A DNA stretch of 64,000 nucleotides from an uncultured Clostridia bacterium (GCA_934130595.1 CAKOYF010000001.1:118240-182239); one strand, 5' to 3'; positions 41,348-52,541 are shown, numbered from the stretch's first letter. The notes: a model not told the origin generated them from the sequence alone. Numbers and translations: made by a program.

Positions 41348-43849
41348 TTAGTTATTTTCTTGAACATTAGGGAAGCTTAAGCAAATTCCAACATCTATTC
41401 CTTGATATTTAAATTTATATTCATATTTATCTGTTACTACTTTTGATATTTCAGCTATATCAGAAAATTTATTTCTATCTATTTCTATATACTTAGCTGT
41501 GCCTGAATAGTTAGGATCATAAACTTCTATTTTATATTTATTCATGTTCTTAGCATCAGCTAAAAGTTTTGTAGCTAGTACTGTATAATCATCATTAATT
41601 CTTATCATTACAGGTTCACCTTTAGCTAAAGTTGAAGATAATTTTTCAAAAGCTGTATCATTATTATCATAGAAATAGAATTTATCATCTCTATATTTTG
41701 TGATATCTAATCTTGCAAGTACTTTTAACATATTTGCATCATCACTTTCTATTTCAGTATTGTTATTGTTTTCTTCATCAAATAAAGGTAAGATATCAAA
41801 TCTAATAGATTCATATTGCTTAAATCCTGCATGATCTGCATTATATCCTACTTTATAAGTAGTAAATCCTAAGCTTTGTAACTCTGCTTTTACTGTTGAG
41901 TTTATTGTTAAAAGACCACTAGTTGCTGCTGATGACCAGAAATTATCTGGGAATGTAGATAATATACTTAATGATTTAGGTATATATGTTCTTAATGAAT
42001 TTCCTTCAACATTTATTCCTCCTGAATCAACAGCTGGTGCTTCAACAACAGTTCCATCTGAAGTTGTAATTTTCTTAGCTCCAAGACTACCTGGTAAATT
42101 ATCTTCATAGAATAATTTAGAATATAATACCATACCATAGCCATATCCACTTTCCACTTGTGTATTAGAGAAGTTTGAGAAAGAAAATCCATCTCTTCCA
42201 ACTAAGAATCCAGAATCAGAAATAATTACACTATCATCTACTTTATCATTATCTGAATCATATAGATTGTAATTTAATTCTGCTGATATTAAATCAAATG
42301 TATCTTCCAAATCATCTGCTGTTGCAGCAAAATAGTATTTTCCATCAGTCTCTTCAGAAATATTTTTTAATGTTTTTTCATCTATTGTATTTCCAAGTCC
42401 TACAGTATAAACTTTTATTCCTTTTTCTTTTGCTAAAGCTATTTGTTCTTCTAATAGCTTACTATCATATCCTTCATTATTAGTATCTTTACCATCTGAA
42501 AGAAGTACTATATATCTTCTGTTTTTCTCTTCACCATCAGAAAATTGTGAAATACCACCTTTAAGTCCTGCTCCTATATATGTACCAGAGAAGTTTTCTG
42601 GACTTGTTTTTATAGTGCTTACTCTACTTTTTACAGTATCCTTATCTGATGTTAATTTAGATAATTCTGTATAATCAAAAGTGAATTTTCCAGCACCAAA
42701 TCTGTAGTTTCCTTTTAATTTATCTATCAAATCATTTACAACGTCAACTCTTTTAAATTCTGGGTCATTTTCTTCACTACTTGCATATTCGTCTTTAGAA
42801 TACATAGAACCTGAGTTATCTATTATAAATACTAATTCTGTAGATAAGTTAGATGTTAATTTAGATGAATCTGCAATAAAATATTTTTTGAATTCGCTAG
42901 TTGTAAAAGTAAGCGTTGAATCACTAGTATTAATATCTGTCTTTATTTTACTAAAAGTATTTTCATCTTCATTTAAAGCATATACTGCTAAAGAATTTTC
43001 AGCTAGTCCTTTTGATGCAACTTTTTCTTTATTATAAGGAATTGTTACTTTAGCATCTTCTAGTTGAGCATCAGTATATATAGCATATATACCATCTAAA
43101 ACAGAGCTTACATTTTCTAAAGTTTCTGTTGTATATTTATCTACTGATGTACGAGTAAAGTTTCCTTTTCCTGCCATGCTTAATGTTACACCGTTGTTTT
43201 TGAAAGTATATTCTAGTTTTCTTTCACCATCTTTAACTCCATCACCTTTTGTATCTGCTTTTAATGGGTCTAAATTCATTATTATTTCGTCACCATCAAA
43301 TAGTCCATCACCATCTGTATCTTTTTCTGTTTGAGAAGTTCTACTATTTGAGCCTTCATACAAATCTGTTAATCCGTCACCATCTGTATCTTGGCATAAT
43401 ATTTTAGCATTACTATTTTTATATAATCCAGATAATTCATTTCCTATTATAGTAACATATTTAGTGGCAGTAGCATCTTCTGTGCTTGCTGTTATTGAAT
43501 ATGTACCTTCATCTGTAGGAAGTTCCCAGACTGCAACGCCTTGTTCATTTACGCTTACATATCCGCCACTAACTTCCCATTTGAAATTGGCATTTATTGG
43601 ATCATTGTACTTTTTAGCAGTTGCTGTATATTCAAGTACTTTAGCTTTTGTACCTATTATATTTCCTGTTTCTTTGTCTGCATTTGATATAGTTATTTTA
43701 ACAGGCATAAATACAATAAACATAATCATGATTCCTATTAATAGCAATATCAAAATAAAACTTGATATAATTAAACCTTTACGATGATCGTCAATAAAGT
43801 CTAATGTATCATCTCTAAAATCTAGAAAAAAGTCTTTTAAATTATTCAT
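41348..43849 (-). CDS. Membrane-anchored VWA protein with calcium-binding repeats
   Basis: 833 aa from the ATG at 43849 (AAGGAGAA upstream). One N-terminal membrane helix (about 26-49) places the rest outside the cell. An Ig-like strand region (50-140) is followed by three thrombospondin type 3-like calcium loops with DTDGDGLTD, DTDGDGLFD and TKGDGVKD (about 154-209). The von Willebrand A domain has the MIDAS DNSGS (344-348), a later Thr in TYIGAGL and Asp in LLSDGKD, so metal binding looks intact. The C-terminal 250 aa are unassigned, with a cysteine-protease-like flavour I cannot confirm. Likely a surface adhesion or sensing protein. Confidence 0.85.
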   Translation of the reverse strand: MNNLKDFFLDFRDDTLDFIDDHRKGLIISSFILILLLIGIMIMFIVFMPVKITISNADKETGNIIGTKAKVLEYTATAKKYNDPINANFKWEVSGGYVSVNEQGVAVWELPTDEGTYSITASTEDATATKYVTIIGNELSGLYKNSNAKILCQDTDGDGLTDLYEGSNSRTSQTEKDTDGDGLFDGDEIIMNLDPLKADTKGDGVKDGERKLEYTFKNNGVTLSMAGKGNFTRTSVDKYTTETLENVSSVLDGIYAIYTDAQLEDAKVTIPYNKEKVASKGLAENSLAVYALNEDENTFSKIKTDINTSDSTLTFTTSEFKKYFIADSSKLTSNLSTELVFIIDNSGSMYSKDEYASSEENDPEFKRVDVVNDLIDKLKGNYRFGAGKFTFDYTELSKLTSDKDTVKSRVSTIKTSPENFSGTYIGAGLKGGISQFSDGEEKNRRYIVLLSDGKDTNNEGYDSKLLEEQIALAKEKGIKVYTVGLGNTIDEKTLKNISEETDGKYYFAATADDLEDTFDLISAELNYNLYDSDNDKVDDSVIISDSGFLVGRDGFSFSNFSNTQVESGYGYGMVLYSKLFYEDNLPGSLGAKKITTSDGTVVEAPAVDSGGINVEGNSLRTYIPKSLSILSTFPDNFWSSAATSGLLTINSTVKAELQSLGFTTYKVGYNADHAGFKQYESIRFDILPLFDEENNNNTEIESDDANMLKVLARLDITKYRDDKFYFYDNNDTAFEKLSSTLAKGEPVMIRINDDYTVLATKLLADAKNMNKYKIEVYDPNYSGTAKYIEIDRNKFSDIAEISKVVTDKYEYKFKYQGIDVGICLSFPNVQENN

Positions 43850-43915
43850 ATTACCAATTCTCCTTAGTTTATTTAAACACATAATTATTATATATTATAT
43901 AAAAAATTAATTCAA

Positions 43916-45100
43916 CTAATTTTTAGGTATTATTATGGCATTTTGTATATTATAATAATACATTTTTGAATCTTTAATAAATGATGAATCTATTTTCTTT
44001 AATGCTGTTAATACTGTGGATATCCTTTCTCCAACATTTCCTTCTAAATAAAATTCTATACATTTTTCATCTTCAGATTCTTTAACAATACTACTAATTT
44101 TAGTGCTTACATTAGCATTTAGTGGTAGTATTAAGTCGTTATAATTATAATAATTATATTTATCTGAATTTGCTACTGGAAGATTTTTTTCATCTTCTAT
44201 ACTGCAAATCTTTTTCATACTTTGTGTATTTAAATTAAAGTATGCATGTGTAACAATTCCTGTTTCATCATAAATTGAATGTGAAGATGTTAAATCTACA
44301 TGATACCATTCATCATCTATTTTTACCAAATTCCATGCATGTGGACTATTATCTAGCTGTCCTAAAACTATTATACTGTCTATACCTACTCTGTTATATA
44401 AAAGTTGTAAAGCTTTAGTAAAGCTATCACATACTCCCACACCTTCTAAAAGTGCACCTTCTGCTGTATGATATTCTCTAGGAATTTCGTTACTTTTAGA
44501 ATATGTTACGTCATAAGATAATCTGTCATGGATTGTTAGTTCTTTTTCATATTCACTTTTTCCATCAAGATCAGCAGTATACATATTTATTTTGCTGTCC
44601 ATTTCTTCTATTTTAGATATAATATTTTCTTTACTATCTTCAGTATAGTTAACTTTTACATATCCATAGTTTCCTTCAAAAGATGGTATAACATACGAAG
44701 AATATTGTGCTTTTAAATAAAACACTTCTGGATGGTCATTTATAAATGCCTCTATTGCATTATTTACTTCATTTGCAAAATCATCCTTATTTTCAGCTAC
44801 ATAATCTCTAATTACAAACTCATCTTGAAAATTCTTTATTCCATTAGCAATTGAACTATATATTTTTTTCTCACTATCATTTAGTAAGTTGTAATAATAA
44901 TTATTCATTTTTATACTTAACTTGTTTATTTTAAAGTCATCAGTATATTTCTCATACGTATACTTTTTTTCTTCTATTTTTTCTTTTATTAAATTTCCAG
45001 TTTTATTTGGTATACTAGTAAAAAATGACAAATATATCAATATGATTACAATCAATACTGTTACAACTGTATTACAAAATCTCTTAATCGTACTTCTCAT
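43916..45100 (-). CDS. Membrane-anchored transglutaminase-like protein
   Basis: 394 aa; signal-anchor helix (about 10-28), then an extracytoplasmic region. The transglutaminase/protease core has the triad Cys224 (EGVGVCDSFTKAL), His254 (HAWNLV) and Asp269 (WYHVDLTSS). Such proteins cross-link or cleave peptides, often in cell-wall or protein-maturation roles. It lies 66 bp upstream of the VWA gene on the same strand, with no terminator seen between, so the two may act together at the cell surface. Confidence 0.85.
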   Translation of the reverse strand: MRSTIKRFCNTVVTVLIVIILIYLSFFTSIPNKTGNLIKEKIEEKKYTYEKYTDDFKINKLSIKMNNYYYNLLNDSEKKIYSSIANGIKNFQDEFVIRDYVAENKDDFANEVNNAIEAFINDHPEVFYLKAQYSSYVIPSFEGNYGYVKVNYTEDSKENIISKIEEMDSKINMYTADLDGKSEYEKELTIHDRLSYDVTYSKSNEIPREYHTAEGALLEGVGVCDSFTKALQLLYNRVGIDSIIVLGQLDNSPHAWNLVKIDDEWYHVDLTSSHSIYDETGIVTHAYFNLNTQSMKKICSIEDEKNLPVANSDKYNYYNYNDLILPLNANVSTKISSIVKESEDEKCIEFYLEGNVGERISTVLTALKKIDSSFIKDSKMYYYNIQNAIIIPKN

Positions 45101-45160
45101 ATAATTTTTCTCCTATTTTATATTATATTTTATTATATAAAACATATTTTATCAATAAAA

Positions 45161-45192
45161 AAATGAGGCACATTAAAAAATGTGTCTCATTT
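45161..45192 (-). terminator. rpoBC operon terminator
   Basis: AAATGAGGCACA pairs with TGTGTCTCATTT (one G-T pair); the minus-strand tail is T-rich (TTTTTTTATTG). Confidence 0.85.
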
Positions 45193-45200
45193 TAATCTAT

Positions 45201-48200
45201 CTAGTTATTAGTATTTGTACCTTGTGAATATACCATGTCTTCACTTGAATCAGATTTTATGTTTTTCTTCATAACTTCATCATCAACTACTGGTTCTGAC
45301 ATTTTGTTTAATTCTTCTTCAGTAACTATTTCAATATCGTTTGAATTTACTATACCAGTACCTGCAGGGATTAATCTACCGATTATAACGTTTTCTTTTA
45401 ATCCTTGTAGTTTATCTACCTTACCTTTAATAGCAGCATCTGTTAAAACTCTAGCAGTTTCTTGGAATGATGCAGCAGATAAGAATGAATCAGTAAGTAA
45501 AGCAACTTTTGTAATACCAAGTAGAACTTTTCTACCTTTAGCTGGTTTCTTACCTTCAGCTTTTGCTTCTTTGTTTGCTTTATTAAATTCAGTCATATCG
45601 ATAGTTGAAGCAGCGATTAAATCAGTGTCTCCAGCATCTTCAACATATATTTTTCTTAACATTTGACGAGCAACGATTTCAATATGTTTATCATCAATGT
45701 TAACACCTTGTGTTCTATAAACTTTTTGTACTTCTTCGATTAAGTAGTTTTGAACTGCAACTTCACCTTTGATACGTATAATATCATGTGGATCTAGAGA
45801 ACCTTCTGTTAATCTATCACCAGCTTGGATTCTTTCGCCTTCAGTAACAGCAAGTCTTGCACCATATGGTATTAGATATTTTTCAGTTGTTTTTTCATCA
45901 GTTGTAACCATAACTTCTTTATTGTTACCATTTTCACCAATTGAAACAACACCTTCAACTTCAGATACCATTGCAACACCCTTTGGTTTTCTAGCTTCGA
46001 ATAGTTCTTCAACTCTAGGAAGACCTTGTGTTATATCTGTACCAGCAACACCACCTTGGTGGAATGTTCTCATTGTTAACTGAGTACCTGGTTCACCTAT
46101 AGATTGAGCAGCTATAATACCTATAGCTTCACCTACAGATATAGGTTCACCTGTTGCAAGGTTTTTACCATAACATTTAGCACATACTCCTCTTACAGAT
46201 TCGCAAGTAAGAGCTGATCTAATTTTAACTTTTTCTATTCCTGTGTCTACAATAATCTTAGCTATTTTATCTGTTACATAAGTACCGTTTGGAACTATGA
46301 TATCACCATTTTGATCAAGAATATCTTGAGCAAGATATCTACCTTCAATTCTTTCTTCAAGTTTTTCGATAGCTTCTCCAGATTCTTTAATAGTTTGAAC
46401 TTCTAGTCCTTCGTGAGTTCCACAGTCATCTTCCATAACTATTACATCTTGGTTTACATCAACAAGTCTTCTTGTTAAGTATCCAGAATCGGCAGTTCTT
46501 AACGCTGTATCAGCAAGACCTTTTCTAGCACCGTGTGAAGATATAAAGAATTCAAGTACATCAAGACCGTCTTTAAAACAAGACTTGATAGGTATTTCAA
46601 CTGTTTTACCTTCTGTATCAGCCATAAGTCCACGAATACCTGTTAACTGTCTGATCTGTGTTGGGTTACCTCTGGCACCAGTGTATGCCATCATTTGTAT
46701 TGGGTTTAACTTATTAGGGTTGCTCATAACAGCTGCTTGAATATCATCTGTTGCTTTTGACCAAACCTTAATTGTTTCGTTGTATCTTTCTTCGTCAGTT
46801 ATAAGACCACGTTTAAAGTTCTTACGAATACCTTCAACTTTAGCTTCAGCATCTGCTAAGATTTGTGCTTTAGCTTCTGGCACTTCCATATCTGCTACTG
46901 AAACTGTAACAGCAGCTCTTGTAGAATATTTGTATCCGTTAGCTTTTATATCGTCAAGTACAACGGCAGTATCAGTTATACCATGTTTTGCAATACATTT
47001 ATCTATTATTATACCTAGTTCTTTCTTTCTAACTGGGAAATCAATTTCTAGTTTTAATTCGTTTCCTGGGATTGTTCTATCAACAAATCCTAAGTCTTGT
47101 GGAATGTAACTGTTAAATATTAATCTACCTGGTGTAGCATCAATTATTCCAGTAACATCTTCTCCATCTACTTTTCTTGTTACTCTTACCTTTATTGCTG
47201 AGTGAATTCCTAATACTTTTTGATCATAAGCCATTAGAACTTCGTCTTCACTTGAGAATATTTTTCCTTCTCCTGGTTCACCATCAACATCAACTGTTAA
47301 ATAGTAACTTCCTAGAATCATATCCTGTGATGGTACAGCAACTGGTTTACCATCTTGAAGTTTTAAAAGGTTGTTTGAAGCAAGCATTAATAATTTTGCT
47401 TCTGCAACAGCTTCAGGTGATAAAGGTACGTGAACAGCCATCTGGTCACCATCGAAGTCAGCATTGAATGCTGTACAAACTAATGGGTGTAATTTGATTG
47501 CTCTTCCTTCAACAAGTACTGGTTCAAATGCTTGTATACCTAGTCTGTGTAGTGTAGGTGCACGGTTAAGCATTACAGGTCTATCTTTGATAACATCCTC
47601 TAATACATCCCATACTGCTACATTAACTTGTTCAACTAATTTTTTAGCATTTTTAATATTGTTTGCAATTCCTTTTGCAACTAATTCTTTCATAACGAAA
47701 GGTTTGAATAGTTCAAGAGCCATTTCTCTTGGTAAACCACATTGATAGATTTTAAGTTCAGGTCCTACAACGATAACAGAACGTCCTGAATAGTCAACTC
47801 TCTTACCTAGTAAGTTTTGTCTGAATCTACCTTGTTTTCCTTTTAACATGTCAGATAGAGATTTTAATGCTCTTCCACCTGCACCTGTTATAGGTCTTCC
47901 ACGTCTACCATTGTCTATTAAAGCATCAACAGCTTCTTGTAGCATTCTTTTTTCGTTTCTTACGATTATATCTGGAGCTTCAAGTTCTAATAATTTCTTT
48001 AATCTGTTATTTCTGTTTATAACTCTTCTGTATAAGTCATTTAAATCAGAAGTAGCAAATCTACCACCATCAAGTTGAACCATTGGTCTTAAATCTGGTG
48101 GAATAACAGGTAAAGCTTCTAGAATCATCCATTCTGGTTTGTTACCAGAAGTTATGAAAGCTTCAACTGTATCTAATCTTTTAATTATTTTTTGTCTTTT

Positions 48201-48806
48201 AGCACCATTTGCTTTTTCAAGTTCTTTTCTTAACTCTTTTTCTAATTTTTTTACATCTACTTTTGAAAGTAGTTCTTTTATGGCTTCAGCACCCATACCA
48301 ACTCTTAGTGCATCTCTTCCATATTTTTCTTGAGCTTCTCTGTATTCTTTTTCACTTAATATATCACATACAGAAAAAGCTGTATCTTTTGCATCTAAAA
48401 CGATATAAGATGCATAGTATAAAACTTTCTCTAATGCTTTAGGTGATATATCTAGTAATGTGCTCATTCTTCCCGGTATTCCTTTAAAGAACCAGATATG
48501 TGAGACAGGACATGCAAGTTCAATATGTCCCATTCTCTCACGTCTTACTTTTTTCTTAGTAACTTCAACGCCACATCTGTCACAAATTATACCTTTATAT
48601 CTTACTTTTTTGTACTTACCACAATAACATTCCCAGTCTTTTGTAGGTCCAAAAATCTTTTCACAAAATAGTCCGTCTCTTTCTGGTTTAAGTGTTCTAT
48701 AATTGATAGTTTCTGGTTTTTTAACTTCTCCTTTAGACCATTCTCTAATTTTTTCTGGAGAGGCAAGACCAATACTTATTCTATCAAAATTATCCATATC
48801 TTGCAT
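45201..48806 (-). CDS. rpoC: DNA-directed RNA polymerase subunit beta'
   Basis: Catalytic largest subunit. 1201 aa. Zinc site CYCGKYKKVRYKGIICDRCG near residue 60, active-site NADFDGDQM with the Mg-binding aspartates, second zinc cluster CESVRGVCAKCYG, and the trigger loop MRTFHQGGVAG. The ribosome binding site is the G-rich AAGGGGG. It starts 26 bp after rpoB. Confidence 0.99.
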   Translation of the reverse strand: MQDMDNFDRISIGLASPEKIREWSKGEVKKPETINYRTLKPERDGLFCEKIFGPTKDWECYCGKYKKVRYKGIICDRCGVEVTKKKVRRERMGHIELACPVSHIWFFKGIPGRMSTLLDISPKALEKVLYYASYIVLDAKDTAFSVCDILSEKEYREAQEKYGRDALRVGMGAEAIKELLSKVDVKKLEKELRKELEKANGAKRQKIIKRLDTVEAFITSGNKPEWMILEALPVIPPDLRPMVQLDGGRFATSDLNDLYRRVINRNNRLKKLLELEAPDIIVRNEKRMLQEAVDALIDNGRRGRPITGAGGRALKSLSDMLKGKQGRFRQNLLGKRVDYSGRSVIVVGPELKIYQCGLPREMALELFKPFVMKELVAKGIANNIKNAKKLVEQVNVAVWDVLEDVIKDRPVMLNRAPTLHRLGIQAFEPVLVEGRAIKLHPLVCTAFNADFDGDQMAVHVPLSPEAVAEAKLLMLASNNLLKLQDGKPVAVPSQDMILGSYYLTVDVDGEPGEGKIFSSEDEVLMAYDQKVLGIHSAIKVRVTRKVDGEDVTGIIDATPGRLIFNSYIPQDLGFVDRTIPGNELKLEIDFPVRKKELGIIIDKCIAKHGITDTAVVLDDIKANGYKYSTRAAVTVSVADMEVPEAKAQILADAEAKVEGIRKNFKRGLITDEERYNETIKVWSKATDDIQAAVMSNPNKLNPIQMMAYTGARGNPTQIRQLTGIRGLMADTEGKTVEIPIKSCFKDGLDVLEFFISSHGARKGLADTALRTADSGYLTRRLVDVNQDVIVMEDDCGTHEGLEVQTIKESGEAIEKLEERIEGRYLAQDILDQNGDIIVPNGTYVTDKIAKIIVDTGIEKVKIRSALTCESVRGVCAKCYGKNLATGEPISVGEAIGIIAAQSIGEPGTQLTMRTFHQGGVAGTDITQGLPRVEELFEARKPKGVAMVSEVEGVVSIGENGNNKEVMVTTDEKTTEKYLIPYGARLAVTEGERIQAGDRLTEGSLDPHDIIRIKGEVAVQNYLIEEVQKVYRTQGVNIDDKHIEIVARQMLRKIYVEDAGDTDLIAASTIDMTEFNKANKEAKAEGKKPAKGRKVLLGITKVALLTDSFLSAASFQETARVLTDAAIKGKVDKLQGLKENVIIGRLIPAGTGIVNSNDIEIVTEEELNKMSEPVVDDEVMKKNIKSDSSEDMVYSQGTNTNN

Positions 48807-48831
48807 TTTATAATCCCCCTTACACCTTTAC

Positions 48832-51800
48832 TTATTCTTCATCAGACAACTCATATGAGTCATAATCACCATTATCTTGTTTTAATTCTTCATTTGTTAA
48901 TTCTCCGTCTTCATCAACAAGAGACATTCCATCTTCTTCAGCTGATATACTAGCTACCATGTCTTCACTTGGCACAATTGCATCGTTATCTTCTTCAATA
49001 GATTCTTTTATTTCAACTTGTTCGTCTTCTTTATATAGTTTTAAATCTAAAGCTAAGCTTTGAAGTTCTTTAGTTAATACTCTGAATGATTCTGGTATAC
49101 CTGGTTTTGGAATACTTTCACCTTTTACTATTGCTTCATATGTTTTTAAACGTCCGACAATATCATCAGATTTAACTGTTAATATTTCTTGTAATACATA
49201 AGATGCACCATAAGCTTCAAGTGCCCAAACTTCCATTTCACCAAATCTCTGTCCACCGAATTGTGCTTTACCACCAAGTGGTTGTTGTGTAACTAATGAG
49301 TATGGTCCAATTGAACGAGCATGTATCTTATCTTCAACCATGTGATATAGTTTAAGCATATACATGTAACCTACTGTAACTTTTCTATCAAAAGGTTCAC
49401 CAGTTCTACCATCACGAACTAAGAATTTACCATCTGGATCTAATCCTTTAGATTCAAATAATTCTCTTATTTCTGATTCTTTTGCACCATCAAATACTGG
49501 TGTAGCGATTTTCCATCCATATAATTTAGCAATATATCCTAAATGTACTTCAAGAACCTGACCAACATTCATACGTGATGGAATACCTAATGGGTTTAAT
49601 AGAACTTGTAATGGAGTACCATCTGGTAAGAATGGCATATCTTCTCTTGGTAATATACGAGAAATACAACCTTTGTTACCATGACGTCCAGCCATTTTAT
49701 CTCCGACAGATATTTTTCTCTTTTGAGCTATATATATTCTTACAACTTTATGAACTCCAGCAGCTAATTCATCACAGTTTTCTCTTGTAAATATTTTTAC
49801 ATCAACAACTGTTCCTTCTTCACCATGTGGAACTCTTAAAGATGTGTCTCTAACTTCTCTTGCTTTTTCACCAAATATTGCTCTTAATAATTTTTCTTCA
49901 GCAGTTAATTCAGTTTCACCTTTTGGTGTAACTTTACCTACTAAGATATCACCTGGAACAACTTCAGCACCAATACGAATAATACCGTTTTCGTCTAAGT
50001 TTTTAAGAGCATCTGCTCCAACTTGAGGTATATCATTTGTTATTTCTTCTGGTCCTAATTTTGTATCTCTTGCTTCACAATCGTAATCTTCAATGTGAAT
50101 AGATGTTAATACATCATCTTTAACCAAATCTTCTGAAATAAGGATGGCATCTTCGTAGTTGTATCCTTCCCAAGTCATGAATCCGATAAGTAAGTTTTTA
50201 CCTAGCGCTAATTCACCATTTTGTGTAGAAGGACCATCAGCGATAACTTCGCCTTTTTTAACTTTTTCACCTTTTCTAACAATAGGTTTTTGTGTAATAC
50301 AAGTTCCTGCATTTGATCTTTGATATTTGATCATGTTGTATTCATCTTTACCTGTTTTTGTTTCAACAACGATTTTGTCTGCACTTACGAAAGTAACAAC
50401 TCCATCATTTTTAGCAACAATAACAATTCCTGAATCAACAGCAGCTTTGTATTCGATACCAGTTCCTACTATAGGGCTATCTGTTTGAATCAATGGTACA
50501 GCCTGACGTTGCATGTTAGCACCCATAAGTGCTCTGTGCGCATCATCGCTCTCTAAGAAAGGTATCATAGCAGTCGCAACAGATACAAGTTGTTTTGGAG
50601 ATACATCCATTAAATCAACTTTATCTCTTTCAACTTCTTCAATTAAATCTCTATATCTAACTTTTACTCTTGGATTTACAAATCTCTTGTCTGCATCAAG
50701 TGGTTCATTTGCTTGAGCAACAATATATTTATCTTCTTCATCGGCTGTCATGTATCTGATTTCATCAGTAACAATACCTTTTTCTTTATCTACTAATCTA
50801 TATGGTGTTTCGATAAATCCGTATCTATTTATTTTTGCAAATGTAGAAAGTGATGAAATAAGACCGATGTTTGGACCTTCTGGAGACTCGATTGGACATA
50901 GTCTACCATAGTGAGTATGGTGAACGTCACGAACTTCGAATCCAGCTCTTTCTCTAGATAAACCACCAGGTCCTAAAGCAGAAATTCTTCTTTTGTGTGT
51001 TAACTCAGCTAATGGGTTAATTTGATCCATGAATTGAGATAATTGAGAACTTCCAAAGAACTCTCTTAAAGCTCCAACAACTGGTTTGATATTGATTAAT
51101 GTTTGTGGTGTAGCAACGTCTAAGTCTTGTGTAGCCATTCTCTCACGAACAACTCTTTCAAGTCTTGCAAGACCAATTCTGAATTGGTTTTGTAATAATT
51201 CACCAACACATCTTACACGTCTGTTTCCTAAGTGGTCAATATCATCTGTTGATCCTAAACCAAATCTTAAGTTCATAAAGTAGTTAATTGATGACATGAT
51301 ATCATCTAATGTTGCACATTTTACTACTAATTTTTCTCTGTTTAATCTGATTTGTTTTCTTAATTCTTTTTCATCTGCATCGCCAACTTTTTCAAGTAAT
51401 TCTTTTAAAGCTGGTAAATATACTTCTTCTTTAATTACATCTTTATCTATGTCAATTCCTAGATATTTAGATATATCTACTGTGTTATTTCCAATTATTT
51501 TAATTCTCTTATCATCCTTTGTAATGTATACAACATTAACACCAGAATGTTTTATCTTTTGTGCTGCTTCTTCAGTAATAACTTCTCCAGCTGAAACTAA
51601 GATTTCACCATCTTCGTTTATTACATTTTCTGCAGCTACTTCTCCAACTGTTCTTTCAGCTATGCTTAATTTTTTATTATATTTGTATCTACCTACTCTT
51701 GATAAATCATATCTTCTTGGTTCAAAAAGTAAACCGAATAATAATGATTTTGCTGTATCAACATGTAATGGTTCGTTAGGTCTTATTTTCTTGTATATTT

Positions 51801-52503
51801 CAAGTAAAGCTTCATCTTGTGTTTTAGCCATATCTTTATATAGATTTTCTGTGATTAAATCATCTTCGAATAAATCTATAATTTGTTGATCTGTTTCAAC
51901 ACCTAAAGCTCTTATTAAAGTTGTAAGTGGAACTTTTCTTGTTCTGTCAACTCTTGCAGAATATACATCTGAAGAATCAGATTCTAATTCTATCCATGTA
52001 CCACGAATTGGCATTATAGTTCCAGAATATAAGAACTTACCTTTTTTATCTCTTTGTGCATCAAAATATACACCTGGTGATCTTACAAGTTGTGAAATGA
52101 TAACTCTTTCTGCTCCGTTTATTAAGAAAGTACCGCTATCTGTCATTACTGGTAAATCACATAAGAAAATTTCTTGCTCTTTGATTTCTCCAGTTTCACG
52201 GTTGATTAAACGAACTTGTACTTGTAATCTAGAACAATAACTTGTGTTTCTAGCTTTTGCTTCTTCAATAGTGTATTTTGTTTCATCTTCTAATCTATAA
52301 TCAACAAATTCTAATAATAGATTACCAGAAAAATCACTTATAGGTGAAGCGTCTGCTAAAACGTCTTTAAGTCCTGATTTTAAAAACCACTCGTAAGATT
52401 GTTTTTGAATATCAATTAAGTCTGGTAAATCAATAACTTCTTTGATACCTGAAAAGCTCATTCTTGTTGCTTTTCCATTTTTTACTTCATGAATACGACT
52501 CAT
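48832..52503 (-). CDS. rpoB: DNA-directed RNA polymerase subunit beta
   Basis: 1223 aa. The rifampicin pocket reads FGSSQLSQFMDQINPLAELTHKRRISALGPGG; the usual resistance positions (Gln, Asp, His, Ser) look wild type, though Ile follows DQ where many species have Asn or Thr. GHRGNKG-type KMAGRHGNKG and the C-terminal KAQFGGQRFGEMEVWALEAYGA are intact. The C-terminal tail is long and acidic. Ribosome binding site TTGGGGG. The gene lies downstream of prfA, not of rplJL as in Bacillus. Confidence 0.99.
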   Translation of the reverse strand: MSRIHEVKNGKATRMSFSGIKEVIDLPDLIDIQKQSYEWFLKSGLKDVLADASPISDFSGNLLLEFVDYRLEDETKYTIEEAKARNTSYCSRLQVQVRLINRETGEIKEQEIFLCDLPVMTDSGTFLINGAERVIISQLVRSPGVYFDAQRDKKGKFLYSGTIMPIRGTWIELESDSSDVYSARVDRTRKVPLTTLIRALGVETDQQIIDLFEDDLITENLYKDMAKTQDEALLEIYKKIRPNEPLHVDTAKSLLFGLLFEPRRYDLSRVGRYKYNKKLSIAERTVGEVAAENVINEDGEILVSAGEVITEEAAQKIKHSGVNVVYITKDDKRIKIIGNNTVDISKYLGIDIDKDVIKEEVYLPALKELLEKVGDADEKELRKQIRLNREKLVVKCATLDDIMSSINYFMNLRFGLGSTDDIDHLGNRRVRCVGELLQNQFRIGLARLERVVRERMATQDLDVATPQTLINIKPVVGALREFFGSSQLSQFMDQINPLAELTHKRRISALGPGGLSRERAGFEVRDVHHTHYGRLCPIESPEGPNIGLISSLSTFAKINRYGFIETPYRLVDKEKGIVTDEIRYMTADEEDKYIVAQANEPLDADKRFVNPRVKVRYRDLIEEVERDKVDLMDVSPKQLVSVATAMIPFLESDDAHRALMGANMQRQAVPLIQTDSPIVGTGIEYKAAVDSGIVIVAKNDGVVTFVSADKIVVETKTGKDEYNMIKYQRSNAGTCITQKPIVRKGEKVKKGEVIADGPSTQNGELALGKNLLIGFMTWEGYNYEDAILISEDLVKDDVLTSIHIEDYDCEARDTKLGPEEITNDIPQVGADALKNLDENGIIRIGAEVVPGDILVGKVTPKGETELTAEEKLLRAIFGEKAREVRDTSLRVPHGEEGTVVDVKIFTRENCDELAAGVHKVVRIYIAQKRKISVGDKMAGRHGNKGCISRILPREDMPFLPDGTPLQVLLNPLGIPSRMNVGQVLEVHLGYIAKLYGWKIATPVFDGAKESEIRELFESKGLDPDGKFLVRDGRTGEPFDRKVTVGYMYMLKLYHMVEDKIHARSIGPYSLVTQQPLGGKAQFGGQRFGEMEVWALEAYGASYVLQEILTVKSDDIVGRLKTYEAIVKGESIPKPGIPESFRVLTKELQSLALDLKLYKEDEQVEIKESIEEDNDAIVPSEDMVASISAEEDGMSLVDEDGELTNEELKQDNGDYDSYELSDEE

Positions 52504-52541
52504 TTACATACCCCCAACTGCACTAAAAAAGGCACAAAAAG

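Noticed and set aside
51296..51889. A 197-codon plus-strand frame opposite rpoB
   Set aside because: Shadow of a conserved RNA polymerase region.
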